From positions 148,652 through 212,651 of the forward strand of contig NZ_LMMM01000003.1 of the NCBI RefSeq assembly GCF_001422245.1: DNA of 64,000 nucleotides. The letters run 5' to 3'. The DNA comes from Rhizobium sp. Leaf262 (GTDB lineage Bacteria; Pseudomonadota; Alphaproteobacteria; Rhizobiales; Rhizobiaceae). Both the position numbers and the translations under genes were made by a program. The notes below the pieces were generated by a model. The model ran no database searches. It was given only the letters and a program-made list of their open reading frames with translations, and was not told where the DNA came from. Shown here in pieces: positions 18,057 through 28,138 of this stretch. Each line of letters opens with the position of its first letter. The stretch's first letter is position 1.

Positions 18057-19643
18057 ATGAACATTTACAGCGCCGGAAACAATGGCAACGGCTCCGATAC
18101 GGTTGAAAGACTGAATGCAGAACCGGTGAATTCCGCTGGTCGCAGACAGCCTCTCTATGAAGCGCGCAAGAAGATATTTCCCAAGCGTGCGGAGGGCCGT
18201 TTTCGGCGCTTCAAGTGGATCGTGATGCTGATCACGCTTGGCATCTATTACCTGACACCGTGGCTTCGCTGGGACCGGGGGCCATACGCGCCGGATCAGG
18301 CTGTGTTGATCGATATTGCCAACCGTCGCTTCTACTTCTTCTTCATCGAAATCTGGCCGCAGGAGTTTTTCTATGTTGCCGGATTGCTGGTCATGGCCGG
18401 GTTCGGGCTGTTTCTGCTGACGTCTGCCGTCGGGCGCGCATGGTGCGGTTATACCTGTCCGCAGACGGTTTGGGTCGATCTGTTTCTCGTGGTCGAACGG
18501 TTCATCGAGGGCGACAGAAATGCGCGCATGAAGCTGGATGCCGGGCCTTGGACTTTCGAGAAACTCCGTAAGCGGTTGGTGAAGCACGCGATATGGATCG
18601 TCATCGGCGTTCTGACCGGCGGTGCCTGGATATTCTATTTCGCCGATGCGCCGACGCTGGCCATGCAGTTTCTGACCGGCAATGCAGCGATGATTGCCTA
18701 TTATACCGTCGCCACCTTGACGGCGACGACCTATGTGCTGGGCGGGCTGATGCGCGAGCAGGTCTGCACCTATATGTGTCCGTGGCCGCGTATTCAGGGT
18801 GCTATGCTGGACGAGCATTCACTGGTCGTGACCTATCATGACTGGCGTGGCGAACGCCGTTCGCGCCACGCCAAGAAGGCCATTTCCGCCGGAGAGCCGG
18901 TGGGGGACTGCGTGGATTGCAATGCCTGCGTTGCGGTCTGTCCCATGGGCATCGACATCCGGGATGGCCAGCAGATGGAGTGCATTACCTGCGCGCTGTG
19001 CATCGATGCCTGCGACAGCGTCATGGACAAGCTTTCCAAGCCGCGCGGCCTGATCGCCTATGCGACGCTCAGCGAATATGAAGACAACATGGCGCTTGCC
19101 ACCGGCGACGGTGCGCATGACATCCGCCCCGGCAATGTTCGAAACCCGGATGGGACGTTTGTCGATGCCGTCAGGCACTTCAACTGGCGCATCATCTTCC
19201 GCCCACGCACCGTGTTCTACATGACGATCTGGTGCCTTGTCGGCGTCGTCATGCTGGTGACGCTGGCAACCAGAGAACGGCTTTCCGTCAATGTGCTGCA
19301 TGACCGCAATCCGCAATATGTGATGGAGTCGGATGGCTCGATCCGCAACGGCTATACGGTGCGGCTGCTGAACATGATCGCCCAGCCACGCACCATCACA
19401 CTGTCGCTCGATGGCCTGCCAGATGCGGTGATGAAGATCAACGGCATGGCAGCGGAGCCTGCACGGTCCTTCAGCATTGATGTGAAGCCGGATGAGGTGA
19501 CGAATCTGCGGGTCTTCGTGACCACGCCGAGCGGGGCCGCCGTTCGTGCTGCTGATGATTTCAACTTCATAGCGGTCGATGACGAATATTCCGAAACCGC
19601 ACATTACAAGGCCGTCTTCAACGGGCCGGGAGCAAAGAAATGA
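18057..19643 (+). CDS. fixG: cbb3 oxidase accessory protein FixG/CcoG (ferredoxin-like membrane protein)
   Basis: 528 residues. FixG/CcoG is an inner-membrane iron-sulfur protein needed for cbb3 oxidase assembly; it reduces Cu2+ so that copper can be inserted. About four to five membrane segments surround a CGYTCPQTVWVDLF block. Two ferredoxin-type clusters follow in CVDCNACVAVCPMG and CITCALCIDACDS. A C-terminal periplasmic immunoglobulin-like domain completes it. An in-frame ATG at 18012 exists, but 18057 (MNIYSAGNN) fits better because 18012 would lie upstream of the start site predicted from the FNR box. It overlaps fixH by 4 bases. Confidence 0.95.
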   Translation: MNIYSAGNNGNGSDTVERLNAEPVNSAGRRQPLYEARKKIFPKRAEGRFRRFKWIVMLITLGIYYLTPWLRWDRGPYAPDQAVLIDIANRRFYFFFIEIWPQEFFYVAGLLVMAGFGLFLLTSAVGRAWCGYTCPQTVWVDLFLVVERFIEGDRNARMKLDAGPWTFEKLRKRLVKHAIWIVIGVLTGGAWIFYFADAPTLAMQFLTGNAAMIAYYTVATLTATTYVLGGLMREQVCTYMCPWPRIQGAMLDEHSLVVTYHDWRGERRSRHAKKAISAGEPVGDCVDCNACVAVCPMGIDIRDGQQMECITCALCIDACDSVMDKLSKPRGLIAYATLSEYEDNMALATGDGAHDIRPGNVRNPDGTFVDAVRHFNWRIIFRPRTVFYMTIWCLVGVVMLVTLATRERLSVNVLHDRNPQYVMESDGSIRNGYTVRLLNMIAQPRTITLSLDGLPDAVMKINGMAAEPARSFSIDVKPDEVTNLRVFVTTPSGAAVRAADDFNFIAVDDEYSETAHYKAVFNGPGAKK

Positions 19644-20140
19644 GCGCTGAACAGGGCGAAAAGCCGGGCTTTACCTTCACCGGCTGGCACATGCTGACCA
19701 TCATGCTGCTGTTCTTCGGCACGATCATTTCCGTGAATGTGACCATGGCCTGGAACGCTGTCACCAGCTGGAGCGGGTTGGTGGTGCCGAATACCTATGT
19801 CGCCAGCCAGCAGTTCAATGGCAAGGCGGAGGCAGCGAAGGCCCGCGCCGCCAGCGGCATCGTCGGCAAACTTCATATTGATGGAAGCACTGTAGAATAT
19901 GAGGTGTCTCACCCGCAGCGCGGCGCCGTCGATACCGATAAGGTGACGCTGAACTTCCGCCGTCCGGTGGGGGAGCATCAGGATTTTTCGCTGTCTCTGG
20001 AAAAGCACGGCCCTAACACATTCTCCGCCCGGCACGAATTGGCCCCAGGCGACTGGATCGTCGAGGCGATTGCCGTGAAGGATGGGGCTGTGATCGTGCA
20101 TGAGGGAACACGCATCGACATCGCCGGAGGTGTGAGATGA
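19640..20140 (+). CDS. fixH: FixH, cbb3 oxidase assembly protein
   Basis: 166 residues with one N-terminal membrane span (HMLTIMLLFFGTIISVNVTMA, about residues 15-37) and a periplasmic beta-rich domain, as in FixH/CcoH. The motif SWSGLVVPNTYVASQQFN after the membrane span is characteristic. In the family it associates with FixI and the assembling oxidase. ATGA overlaps with both fixG and fixI show tight translational coupling. Confidence 0.93.
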   Translation: MSAEQGEKPGFTFTGWHMLTIMLLFFGTIISVNVTMAWNAVTSWSGLVVPNTYVASQQFNGKAEAAKARAASGIVGKLHIDGSTVEYEVSHPQRGAVDTDKVTLNFRRPVGEHQDFSLSLEKHGPNTFSARHELAPGDWIVEAIAVKDGAVIVHEGTRIDIAGGVR

Positions 20141-22422
20141 GCTGCTGCGCGCCCGGAACGGAAATCGCTCTCGAACAGGCCGGGTTGAAGAGAGCGCTGC
20201 CTTCGTCAGAAGAGCTGATGCTGGCCAGCCGTGATCTGGGGCAGGGGCTGCGGCAGACGGACCTGTCCGTGCCCGGCGTTTATTGCGGTGCCTGCATCAC
20301 CACCATCGAAAGCACACTGGCGGGGATGCCGCAAGTGGAACGCGCCCGCGTCAACCTCTCCTCCAAACGAGTCTCCATCGTCTGGAAGGAAGAGGTGGTG
20401 GGGGAGCGAACGGATCCTGCCGATCTGGCAAGGGCCGTGGCCTCGACAGGCTATGAGGCGCATCTTTTCGGCTCTGGGCAAGAGACATCGGATGACATGC
20501 GCAACAGGCTGATCCGCGCCGTTGGTCTCACCGGTTTTGCAGCCGTCAACATCATGCTGCTGTCGATTTCGGTGTGGTCCGGGGCGGATGCGGCGACGCG
20601 CGATATGTTCCACTGGATTTCGGCGCTGATCGCGGCACCGGCGCTGATTTATGGCGGGCGCTTTTTCTATCAATCCGCCTACAACGCCCTGAAACATGGG
20701 CGCACCAATATGGATGTGCCCATCGCGCTGGCGATCACCCTGTCCTACAGCGTGTCCATCTGGGAGACGATGCATAGCGGCGCGCATGCATGGTTTGATG
20801 CCACGGTTTCGCTGCTGTTTTTCCTGCTGATTGGTCGTACGCTGGATCACGTGATGCGCGACAGGGCGCGCTCGGCCATCGCAGGCTTGGCACGGCTTTC
20901 GCCGCGCGGCGCGACTGTTTTGCTTGAGGATGGCAACCGTGAATACCGTCCCGTCGGTGAAATCGTACCCGGTGATCGGGTGGCGATTTCGGCGGGCGAG
21001 CGTGTGCCGGTGGATGGCAGGATCGTCAGCGGCAATAGCGATCTGGATGTGTCCATTGCCAATGGCGAAAGCGCGCCGCGCGTGGTGCGCGTGGGCAACA
21101 TTATTCAGGCAGGAACGCTCAATCTCACTGGCCCGCTGGTGATGGAAGCGACGGCGCTGGCGCGGGATTCGTTTCTCTCGGAAATCATCGGCCTTATGGA
21201 AGCTGCCGAAGGGGGCAGGGCGCGTTACCGCCGCCTGGCAGACCGTGCCGCGCAATATTATTCGCCGGTCGTGCACCTGCTAGCGCTGACCTCCTTCGTC
21301 GCCTGGGGCGTCTTAGGTGGTGACTGGAAGCAGGCAATGCTGATTGCGATTGCAGTGCTGATCATCACCTGCCCCTGTGCGCTCGGCATCGCCGTGCCTG
21401 TCGTTCAGGTGATCGCTGCCGGGCGGCTGTTCAAAAACGGCATCATGGTGAAAGACGGTTCTGCCATGGAGCGGCTGGCGGAGGCCGATACGGTTCTGTT
21501 CGACAAGACCGGCACATTGACGGTGGGCCAGCCACGACTGGTGAATGGTGGAGCGATATCCGCAGAAACGATGCGGCTTGCCGCTGGCATCGCCGCGAAC
21601 TCCCGCCACCCTCTTTCGCAAAGCCTTTGCCGGGAGATGAATGGTCCGCTGCCTATGTTTGAAGATGTCCGCGAAATTCCCGGTTCGGGCGTCGAGGTGA
21701 GAACATCTGATGGCATTTACCGGCTTGGTAACCGGCGCTTTGCCTGCGCTGATGAGGTTGCGCAAAGTGACGATGCGACATCGGAAGTCGTTCTGTCGCT
21801 CGATTGGAGCGAGGTCGCGCAGTTTCAGTTCGAAGACAGCATTCGCCCCGGTGCCGCCGCTGCCATTGCGCAGCTTCATCATACCGGTTTTTCGACGCAG
21901 ATCGTTTCGGGCGATCGCCCAGCCGCTGTGGCGGCACTTGCCAAATGGGTGGGCATCGATGCCGGGCAGGGTGGGCTATCACCTGCCGAAAAGGCCAGTC
22001 GTTGCGCTGAATTGACGGGCGAAGGTCGTAAGGTTCTGATGGTGGGCGATGGTATCAATGATGCGCCGGCACTGGCTGCCGCCCATGTGTCGATGGCACC
22101 GGCGACGGCTGCGGATATCGGTCGGCAGGCTGCGGATTTCGTTTTCATGCGGGATGATCTGCGTGCCGTCTGGTTTGCTATCGATACGTCCAGAAAGGCG
22201 GGGCGTCTGATCCGGCAGAACTTCGCGCTCGCCATCGGCTACAACATCATCGCGGTGCCGATCGCGCTTGCCGGTTATGCCACGCCGATGATTGCCGCCA
22301 TCGCCATGTCGACATCATCGATCATCGTGGTCGTCAATGCCTTGCGACTGAACGGCTCGGCTGAACGGATGATCGCGAGAGACAAGAGCGAGGGCAAAAG
22401 CCCCGAGGTGCGCTTCGCATGA
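20137..22422 (+). CDS. fixI: Copper-exporting P1B-type ATPase FixI/CcoI
   Basis: A 761-residue heavy-metal P-type ATPase that supplies copper for the CuB site of cbb3 oxidase. The N-terminus MSCCAPG is cysteine-rich, and a heavy-metal-associated domain follows with the CGAC motif (Cys50, Cys53). Membrane motif CPC is at Cys412-Cys414 (TCPCALGIAVP), the phosphorylated aspartate is Asp456 in DKTGTLT, and GDGINDAPAL is the hinge motif. The family works as a slow copper exporter dedicated to oxidase assembly rather than to detoxification. Length and operon position are typical. Confidence 0.96.
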   Translation: MSCCAPGTEIALEQAGLKRALPSSEELMLASRDLGQGLRQTDLSVPGVYCGACITTIESTLAGMPQVERARVNLSSKRVSIVWKEEVVGERTDPADLARAVASTGYEAHLFGSGQETSDDMRNRLIRAVGLTGFAAVNIMLLSISVWSGADAATRDMFHWISALIAAPALIYGGRFFYQSAYNALKHGRTNMDVPIALAITLSYSVSIWETMHSGAHAWFDATVSLLFFLLIGRTLDHVMRDRARSAIAGLARLSPRGATVLLEDGNREYRPVGEIVPGDRVAISAGERVPVDGRIVSGNSDLDVSIANGESAPRVVRVGNIIQAGTLNLTGPLVMEATALARDSFLSEIIGLMEAAEGGRARYRRLADRAAQYYSPVVHLLALTSFVAWGVLGGDWKQAMLIAIAVLIITCPCALGIAVPVVQVIAAGRLFKNGIMVKDGSAMERLAEADTVLFDKTGTLTVGQPRLVNGGAISAETMRLAAGIAANSRHPLSQSLCREMNGPLPMFEDVREIPGSGVEVRTSDGIYRLGNRRFACADEVAQSDDATSEVVLSLDWSEVAQFQFEDSIRPGAAAAIAQLHHTGFSTQIVSGDRPAAVAALAKWVGIDAGQGGLSPAEKASRCAELTGEGRKVLMVGDGINDAPALAAAHVSMAPATAADIGRQAADFVFMRDDLRAVWFAIDTSRKAGRLIRQNFALAIGYNIIAVPIALAGYATPMIAAIAMSTSSIIVVVNALRLNGSAERMIARDKSEGKSPEVRFA

Positions 22423-22571
22423 ATATGCTGATGTTCCTCATTCCGGTGGCGCTGTTTCTGGGCGGGCTTGGTCTTTTCGCCTTCATGTGGTCGCTGAAAA
22501 GTGGCCAGTATGACGATATGGACGGTTCAGCATGGCGGGCGCTGGATGATGGCGACGACCGACCGGGCTGA
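22419..22571 (+). CDS. fixS: cbb3 oxidase maturation protein FixS/CcoS
   Basis: A 50-residue protein beginning MNMLMFLIPVALFLGGLGLFAF: one membrane span, then the FMWSLKSGQYDDMDGSAWRAL segment that is diagnostic for FixS/CcoS. The family is required for cofactor insertion into cbb3 oxidase. It starts inside the stop codon of fixI (ATGA) and closes the fixGHIS operon. Confidence 0.93.
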   Translation: MNMLMFLIPVALFLGGLGLFAFMWSLKSGQYDDMDGSAWRALDDGDDRPG

Positions 22572-22708
22572 TAATCATGGCTTCCATGCGCATGTCGCAA
22601 AGCTGACTTGCGTCATCAAAATATAATCGTTTCAGTTCGCGCTAGCCTTGCCGTTTTCACATTAGAGTGCCACAACATCGCCGTTAAAAGCAATTTGGAG
22701 ATACGTTC

Positions 22709-24139
22709 GTGGAACAGGCAGAAATCGGTTTGATCGGTCTTGGCGTAATGGGGTCCAACCTCGCGCTCAACATCGCAGAAAAAGGCAACAAGATTGCTGT
22801 TTTCAACCGAACCCCGGAAGTCACGAAGAAATTCTACGCCGATGCTGGCGAGTTGCAGGGCCAGATCATTCCTTGCGAAACCATCGAGGAATTCATTGCA
22901 GCCATTCGCCCGCCGCGCCCTATCATCATCATGATCAAGGCTGGCGACCCGGTCGATCAGCAGATGGAGATCCTCAAGCCGCATCTCGAAAACGGCGACA
23001 TCATGATTGACGCCGGCAATGCGAATTTCCGCGATACGATCCGCCGTTTCGATACGCTGAAGGATACCGACCTGACCTTTATCGGCATGGGTGTTTCCGG
23101 TGGTGAAGAAGGCGCGCGTCACGGCCCGTCCATCATGGTTGGTGGCACGGAAGAGAGCTGGAAGCGCGTCGAGAAGGTGCTGACCTCCATCTCCGCCAAA
23201 TACGACAATGATCCATGCGTGGCGTGGCTGGGCAATGATGGCGCAGGCCACTTCGTCAAGACCATCCACAACGGCATCGAATATGCCGACATGCAGATGA
23301 TTGCCGAAATCTACGGCATTCTGCGCGATGGCCTGAAGCTGAGCGCCGCTGAAATCGCCGATGTCTTCGGTGAATGGAACAAGGGTCGCCTGAACTCCTA
23401 CCTCATCGAAATCACCGAAAAGGTTCTGCGCGCCGCAGACCCGATCACCGGCAAGCCGATGGTCGATCTCATTCTGGACAAGGCTGGCCAGAAGGGCACC
23501 GGCAAGTGGTCCGTCATCGAAGCACAGAACATGGGCGTTGCAGCGACTGCTATCGAAGCTGCCGTTGCTGCCCGTATCCTGTCCTCGCAGAAGACCGAGC
23601 GTGAAGCTGCTGAGACCATTCTCGGTCTGCCAAAGGCTCTGCCAGCGCCTGCCGACAAGAAGGCCTTCATTGCCGATCTGGAAAATGCGCTTCTGGCCGC
23701 CAAGATCGGCGCCTATGCGCAGGGCTTTGCAGTGATGGCTGCCGCCTCCAAGGAATTCGGCTGGGATCTGCCGATGCCGACCATCGCTCGCATCTGGCGC
23801 GCTGGCTGCATCATCCGTTCGCAGTTCCTGGATGAAATCACATCGGCCTTCACCAAGGACCCGCACGTCGCCAACCTCATCGTCACGCCCGCCTTCGCGC
23901 AGATGGTGAAGGATACGGACGCGCCGCTTCGTCGCGTCGTTTCCCATGCCGTTCTCTCAGGCCTGCCGGTTCCAGCACTCGCTTCCGCACTTGGCTATTT
24001 CGATGCCTATCGTCGTGCGCGTGGCAGTGCCAACCTCATTCAGGCGCAGCGCGACTTCTTCGGCGCGCATGGTTTCGAGCGCACCGATGGTGTTGACAAG
24101 CCGCATGGCCCATGGGGCAGCGGTCTGGATATTTTCTAA
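22709..24139 (+). CDS. gnd: 6-phosphogluconate dehydrogenase, decarboxylating
   Basis: 476 residues, the standard length for the long form. It oxidises 6-phosphogluconate with NADP+ to ribulose 5-phosphate and CO2 in the pentose phosphate pathway. The nucleotide-binding GLIGLGVMGSNLALN is at residues 6-20, with NRTP marking NADP+ preference. The substrate-binding GVSGGEEGARHGPSIMVGG and catalytic FVKTIHNGIEYADMQ (Lys and neighbouring residues) are intact, and the C-terminal tail RRARGSANLIQAQRDFFGAHGFER is present. Translation starts at GTG 22709 after GGAG. A strong terminator follows. Confidence 0.96.
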   Translation: MEQAEIGLIGLGVMGSNLALNIAEKGNKIAVFNRTPEVTKKFYADAGELQGQIIPCETIEEFIAAIRPPRPIIIMIKAGDPVDQQMEILKPHLENGDIMIDAGNANFRDTIRRFDTLKDTDLTFIGMGVSGGEEGARHGPSIMVGGTEESWKRVEKVLTSISAKYDNDPCVAWLGNDGAGHFVKTIHNGIEYADMQMIAEIYGILRDGLKLSAAEIADVFGEWNKGRLNSYLIEITEKVLRAADPITGKPMVDLILDKAGQKGTGKWSVIEAQNMGVAATAIEAAVAARILSSQKTEREAAETILGLPKALPAPADKKAFIADLENALLAAKIGAYAQGFAVMAAASKEFGWDLPMPTIARIWRAGCIIRSQFLDEITSAFTKDPHVANLIVTPAFAQMVKDTDAPLRRVVSHAVLSGLPVPALASALGYFDAYRRARGSANLIQAQRDFFGAHGFERTDGVDKPHGPWGSGLDIF

Positions 24140-24150
24140 GAACCACACTG

Positions 24151-24177
24151 AAAGGCCCGCTTCGAGCGGGCCTTTTC
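24151..24177. terminator. Bidirectional terminator between gnd and the LacI-type regulator
   Basis: AAAGGCCCGC TTCG-type loop GCGGGCCTTTT: the stem GGCCCGCT/AGCGGGCC is preceded by AAA and followed by TTTT. It can stop gnd on the plus strand and the regulator gene on the minus strand. Confidence 0.85.
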
Positions 24178-25239
24178 TTATGCGCCGAATTTCGGGGCGC
24201 GGCTGGACCAGACCGGCTGACTGAGGGTTTGCAACCCTTCCACCGGCTTTCCATCGATGCGCGCCAGCAGGGCCTTTGCCAACTCGCGGCCCGCCAGCTT
24301 GATATCCTCATTCATCGTGTGAATTTCCGGACGCAGCCAGTTCAGGAAGTCTGCCGACTGCTTGGACACGACATCGATATCCGTGCCAACCTTCTTGCCG
24401 GTCTCCTCGACACCGGCGACGAAAGCGATGGTAGAGCTGCCGCTGATCGACACCAGCCCGTCGGGACAATCCGTGCCGCTCATCAGCGTCCGGCTGACTT
24501 CCTTGATCTGGTCCAGAGGCGTGTCGTTGCTGATGATGCCATGCAGCGGAAATTCGTTGAGGCCGAAATCGCGCAGGCCACGTTCGAAGCCACGACGGGC
24601 AAAGTCGTGATAGGAAAACTGCTTGGGCGGAAGGAGGACTGCAATACGCTTTCGCCCGCATTGCGACAGGCGTCTCACCGCTTCATAGACGTAAGCCTCG
24701 TTGTCGAAATCATGATACGGATGCTCGATGCCCATATCGGTGCGCCCGTGGGCGGCGAAGGGCATGTTGCGTTCCGCCATGAAGCGAACACGCGGGTCGT
24801 CAGGCTGCAATTTGGAAATGATCACTCCGTCGGCAGAACCCGTATCCAAAATATATCGGATCGGGATCATCGGATCTCTGGCATGCGTGTGTGGCGTCAC
24901 AACAAGATGGTATTGGGTGTTGGCCAGTATCTCGGTGATGCCGAAGACCATCTGGGTAGTGAAACCCATGAGCTCCTCGTCGACACTAAGGACCAGCGCG
25001 ATCACGTTGGTCTTGCCAGTACGGAGACGTACACCTGCGCGATTGGGCTGATAGCCGATCTGCTGCGCCACCTGCCGCACACGCTCTTTCGTTTCCGCGC
25101 CAATGTCGGGAGCATCCTTGAGCGCTCTCGAAACCGTCGTAATGCCAAGGCCGGTCATATAAGCGATTGTTTTGAGCGTCGGTCGCTCGTAACCAGCCAA
25201 GGGTTGGCCGTCCGTCGCAGATTTTATGCTGTCATTCAT
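24178..25239 (-). CDS. LacI-family transcriptional regulator, probably of mannoside use
   Basis: 353 residues with an N-terminal LacI helix-turn-helix ([22 protein letters not shown], residues 21-42), the hinge region [18 protein letters not shown], and a periplasmic-binding-protein-like sugar-sensing domain to the C-terminus. It is divergent from a beta-mannosidase/aldo-keto reductase pair, so it probably represses those genes until a mannoside-derived sugar is present; that is inference from context. A near-palindrome with central CG at 25561-25574 is a likely operator. The start at ATG 25239 (MNDSIK) has GGTGAG upstream; upstream in-frame starts are less likely. Confidence 0.88.
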   Translation of the reverse strand: MNDSIKSATDGQPLAGYERPTLKTIAYMTGLGITTVSRALKDAPDIGAETKERVRQVAQQIGYQPNRAGVRLRTGKTNVIALVLSVDEELMGFTTQMVFGITEILANTQYHLVVTPHTHARDPMIPIRYILDTGSADGVIISKLQPDDPRVRFMAERNMPFAAHGRTDMGIEHPYHDFDNEAYVYEAVRRLSQCGRKRIAVLLPPKQFSYHDFARRGFERGLRDFGLNEFPLHGIISNDTPLDQIKEVSRTLMSGTDCPDGLVSISGSSTIAFVAGVEETGKKVGTDIDVVSKQSADFLNWLRPEIHTMNEDIKLAGRELAKALLARIDGKPVEGLQTLSQPVWSSRAPKFGA

Positions 25240-25675
25240 GTCGACACTCACCATACATCGATGGCGCATGGTAGATCGCTTTTTCGTGATTGCAAAGCGT
25301 TGAGACCATCAGGCCGATTATGTGAACGGTAAAACTGCAACGATACAGCGGTCGCGCGTCTGTCTATCAGGCGAGAATTCGTTGCCCGCTCGTTTCTTTC
25401 CGACTTAAAACCATCCGACGCATAGCCATAAATGAACGCAAAAAACATTAACAAATCTCAATAAGATATGGTTTTAAAATAATTTTATGAAAACACATTA
25501 TATTTTCTTTCATTGATAAGCTTTCGAATTGATCACCCTCGTGACGCCCGGAAGTAATTACGGTAACGTTGCCGGACGGAGGATAGGTCGCATGGATCGC
25601 AATTGAAAGCGGTCGGTGAGACACAGCCGCTGGCTGTCGCGGTCGATTCTCCCACGCTGCAACGAGTGACAGGGC
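25240..25675. other. Divergent regulatory gap between the LacI regulator and beta-mannosidase
   Basis: 436 bases without a gene. The middle, about 25430-25530, is AT-rich (runs such as TTTTAAAATAATTTTATG) and is the likely promoter area for both directions. The operator-like palindrome at 25561-25574 is the only clear site. Confidence 0.55.
25561..25574. promoter_or_regulatory. Candidate LacI-family operator
   Basis: CGGTAACGTTGCCG is a 14-base palindrome with central CG and a single mismatched pair (positions 4/11), the usual shape of a LacI/GalR-family operator. It lies 102 bases upstream of the beta-mannosidase start, next to the divergently transcribed LacI-type gene. Confidence 0.5.
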
Positions 25676-28138
25676 ATGAGCATGACATCTTCCTACGCAA
25701 GCGACGTCGTCATCGATCTCTCAGGCGATTGGACGCTTTCGTCCGAAAAGGATGAACACACCACCACAATGAAGATACCGGGGGATGTGCACACTGCGTT
25801 GCATAGGGCGCAGATCATTCCCGACCCGTATTTCGGACGCAACGAGACGGACGTACAATGGGTGGCGAGACAAGACTGGATCATTGAGCGGCGCTTCCAT
25901 GTCGATCATGCGGATGGAGATTGGTATCTCGATATTGATTATCTGGATACGGTGGCGGTCGTCTTCGTCAACGATGCTCCGGTCTTGTCTGCCGATAACT
26001 GCTTCCGCCGCTACCGGCCGGATGTTTCGAGTGCCCTTGTGCCCGGCGAAAACGTCATCCGCATCCATTTTCATTCCAGCATCAGGGCCGGTGCAGAGAG
26101 GCAGGCGGCGCAGCCTTTTTACGTTCCTTACAGCACTGACAACTCACCCATCCCCCACGGCAATATGCTGCGCAAGCCGCAGTGCCACTTCGGGTGGGAC
26201 TGGAACATTGCGCTCGCGCCGCTCGGTCTCTACGGCACGATTGCCCTGCGTCGTCTGGATACAGCGCGCATCGAACATGTGCTGACGACCCAGCATCATG
26301 GCGAAGATGGCGTTGAGCTGCACGTAGAGGTGACGCTTCACGCGAAGTCACCGGCCAGCGTGCCAATCCATCTCTCATTGGGAGACGAAAGGCTGAGGCT
26401 GGACTGCGGCGTCACTTCGGGTGAAACCGTTTTGCGCCACGTCTTCTTCATCGAAAACCCGAAGCTTTGGTGGCCTGCAGGAAGCGGGGAACAGGCGCTC
26501 TATACCCTGACTGTCGAAGTGCCGGACGAGATCGTGACCCGCCAGATCGGACTGCGTAGGGTCGAGTTGTTGACCGACAGGGACGCGGCGGGCAGCCGGT
26601 TTGCATTTCGTATCAACGGGCGGGAAATTTTCTGCAGAGGCGCCAACTGGATACCTGCGGATGCTCTGCACTCGCTGAGTGACCGAGAAAGGACCGAAGA
26701 TCTGTTGGTATCGGCTGTCGACGCCAACATGAATATGATCCGCGTGTGGGGCGGCGGTTTTTATGAGCCGGACTGGTTCTATGACCTTTGTGACCGAATG
26801 GGCTTGATGGTGTGGCAGGATTTCATGTTCGCCTGCAACCTTTATCCCTGCACCGATGATTTTCTCGATAATGTAGAACATGAAGTCACGTATCAGGTAA
26901 AACGCCTGGCTTCGCATCCATCCATCGTTCTGTGGTGCGGCGACAACGAACTTGTGGGAGCACTGAACTGGTTCCCTGAGTCTCGTGACAATCGCGACCG
27001 CTATCTGGTTGCCTACGATCGTCTGAACCGAACCATCGAGACCGGATTGAAGAAAGCCGCACCTTCCGCGCTGTGGTGGCCTTCCAGTCCGGCTTCAGGC
27101 TACCTGGATTATGGTGATGCATGGCATGCTGACGGTTCGGGCGACATGCATTACTGGTCGGTCTGGCACGAAAACAAGTCGTTTGACAAATACCGGGCCG
27201 TGAAACCACGCTTCTGCTCGGAGTTCGGTTTCCAGTCCTACACGTCGATGCCCGTTATAAAGACCTATGCAGACGAGAAGGAAATGAATGTCTCATCGCC
27301 GGTCATTGAGCTGCACCAAAAGAACGCCGGCGGCAATGAACGCATCGCAGGCACGATGTTCCGCTACTTCCGCTTTCCAAAGGACTTCTCTAATTTCGTC
27401 TATATCAGTCAGGTCCAACAGGCGCTCGCCATCAAGACGGCAGTGGACTATTGGAGATCGCTGAAGCCCCATTGCATGGGCACGCTATATTGGCAGTTGA
27501 ACGACACTTGGCCGGTAGCGTCGTGGTCGAGCCTTGATTATGGCGGCAGCTGGAAAGCCTTGCACTACGCGGCCAAACGTTTTTTCCAGCCGGTAACAGT
27601 CTCGGCGATTCCCGCTGAAGACGGTAGAACCGTTCGATTTTCCACCGTCAACGACACGGCGGAAGAGGTGGAAATCGATATGAATATTTTTGCGCTCGCG
27701 ACCGACGGAACGCGAACGCCGCTCAAATCCGCCAACGCCACCTGCGGGCCGGATGCGGCTTTGATCGTGACGGAGATCGACCTCAACCAGCTTGCAGAAG
27801 GCGTCTTGCTGTCGTGGGATTTCATCGCTTCCAACGGCATGACAGGTGAGGGCCACCATGTGGTCAACGCGTACAAGGCCCTCGAGCTTCAGCCATCCGG
27901 GCTCGAGCACGCGGTGCACGCACTGGGGGATGGCCAGTTCGAGGTTGAGATCAAGGCCAGCGGTCTTGCCCTGTTCGTGATGGTCGAAGCGGATGTTGCG
28001 GGCCGTTATTCCGACAATCTGTTCGATCTGGCTGCTGGCGACGCACGAAAAATCTTATTTTCACCGAAAGATCGCTCGGCCGCATCGCGACCGAATTTTA
28101 AAATCTTCGATCTGTTTTCGTCTCAATCGGAAGGTTGA
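25676..28138 (+). CDS. Glycoside hydrolase family 2 beta-mannosidase
   Basis: 820 residues with the GH2 layout: N-terminal jelly-roll sugar-binding domain (about 10-190), immunoglobulin-like domain (about 195-300), catalytic TIM barrel, and C-terminal beta domains. The acid/base Glu425 sits in VLWCGDNELVGA and the nucleophile Glu516 in FCSEFGFQSY. The sequences RGANWIPAD, MNMIRVWGGGFYE and WQDFMFACNLYP are typical of beta-mannosidases rather than beta-galactosidases. No signal peptide is present, so it acts on imported oligosaccharides in the cytoplasm. It is followed by an aldo/keto reductase and controlled, by position, by the divergent LacI regulator. Confidence 0.9.
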   Translation: MSMTSSYASDVVIDLSGDWTLSSEKDEHTTTMKIPGDVHTALHRAQIIPDPYFGRNETDVQWVARQDWIIERRFHVDHADGDWYLDIDYLDTVAVVFVNDAPVLSADNCFRRYRPDVSSALVPGENVIRIHFHSSIRAGAERQAAQPFYVPYSTDNSPIPHGNMLRKPQCHFGWDWNIALAPLGLYGTIALRRLDTARIEHVLTTQHHGEDGVELHVEVTLHAKSPASVPIHLSLGDERLRLDCGVTSGETVLRHVFFIENPKLWWPAGSGEQALYTLTVEVPDEIVTRQIGLRRVELLTDRDAAGSRFAFRINGREIFCRGANWIPADALHSLSDRERTEDLLVSAVDANMNMIRVWGGGFYEPDWFYDLCDRMGLMVWQDFMFACNLYPCTDDFLDNVEHEVTYQVKRLASHPSIVLWCGDNELVGALNWFPESRDNRDRYLVAYDRLNRTIETGLKKAAPSALWWPSSPASGYLDYGDAWHADGSGDMHYWSVWHENKSFDKYRAVKPRFCSEFGFQSYTSMPVIKTYADEKEMNVSSPVIELHQKNAGGNERIAGTMFRYFRFPKDFSNFVYISQVQQALAIKTAVDYWRSLKPHCMGTLYWQLNDTWPVASWSSLDYGGSWKALHYAAKRFFQPVTVSAIPAEDGRTVRFSTVNDTAEEVEIDMNIFALATDGTRTPLKSANATCGPDAALIVTEIDLNQLAEGVLLSWDFIASNGMTGEGHHVVNAYKALELQPSGLEHAVHALGDGQFEVEIKASGLALFVMVEADVAGRYSDNLFDLAAGDARKILFSPKDRSAASRPNFKIFDLFSSQSEG

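Noticed and set aside
17535..18818. 427-codon minus-strand open frame
   Set aside because: Only its last 133 codons make a real protein (SRPBCC, with its own GGAGG and ATG at 17936). The upstream part is antisense to fixG and has no family-like sequence.
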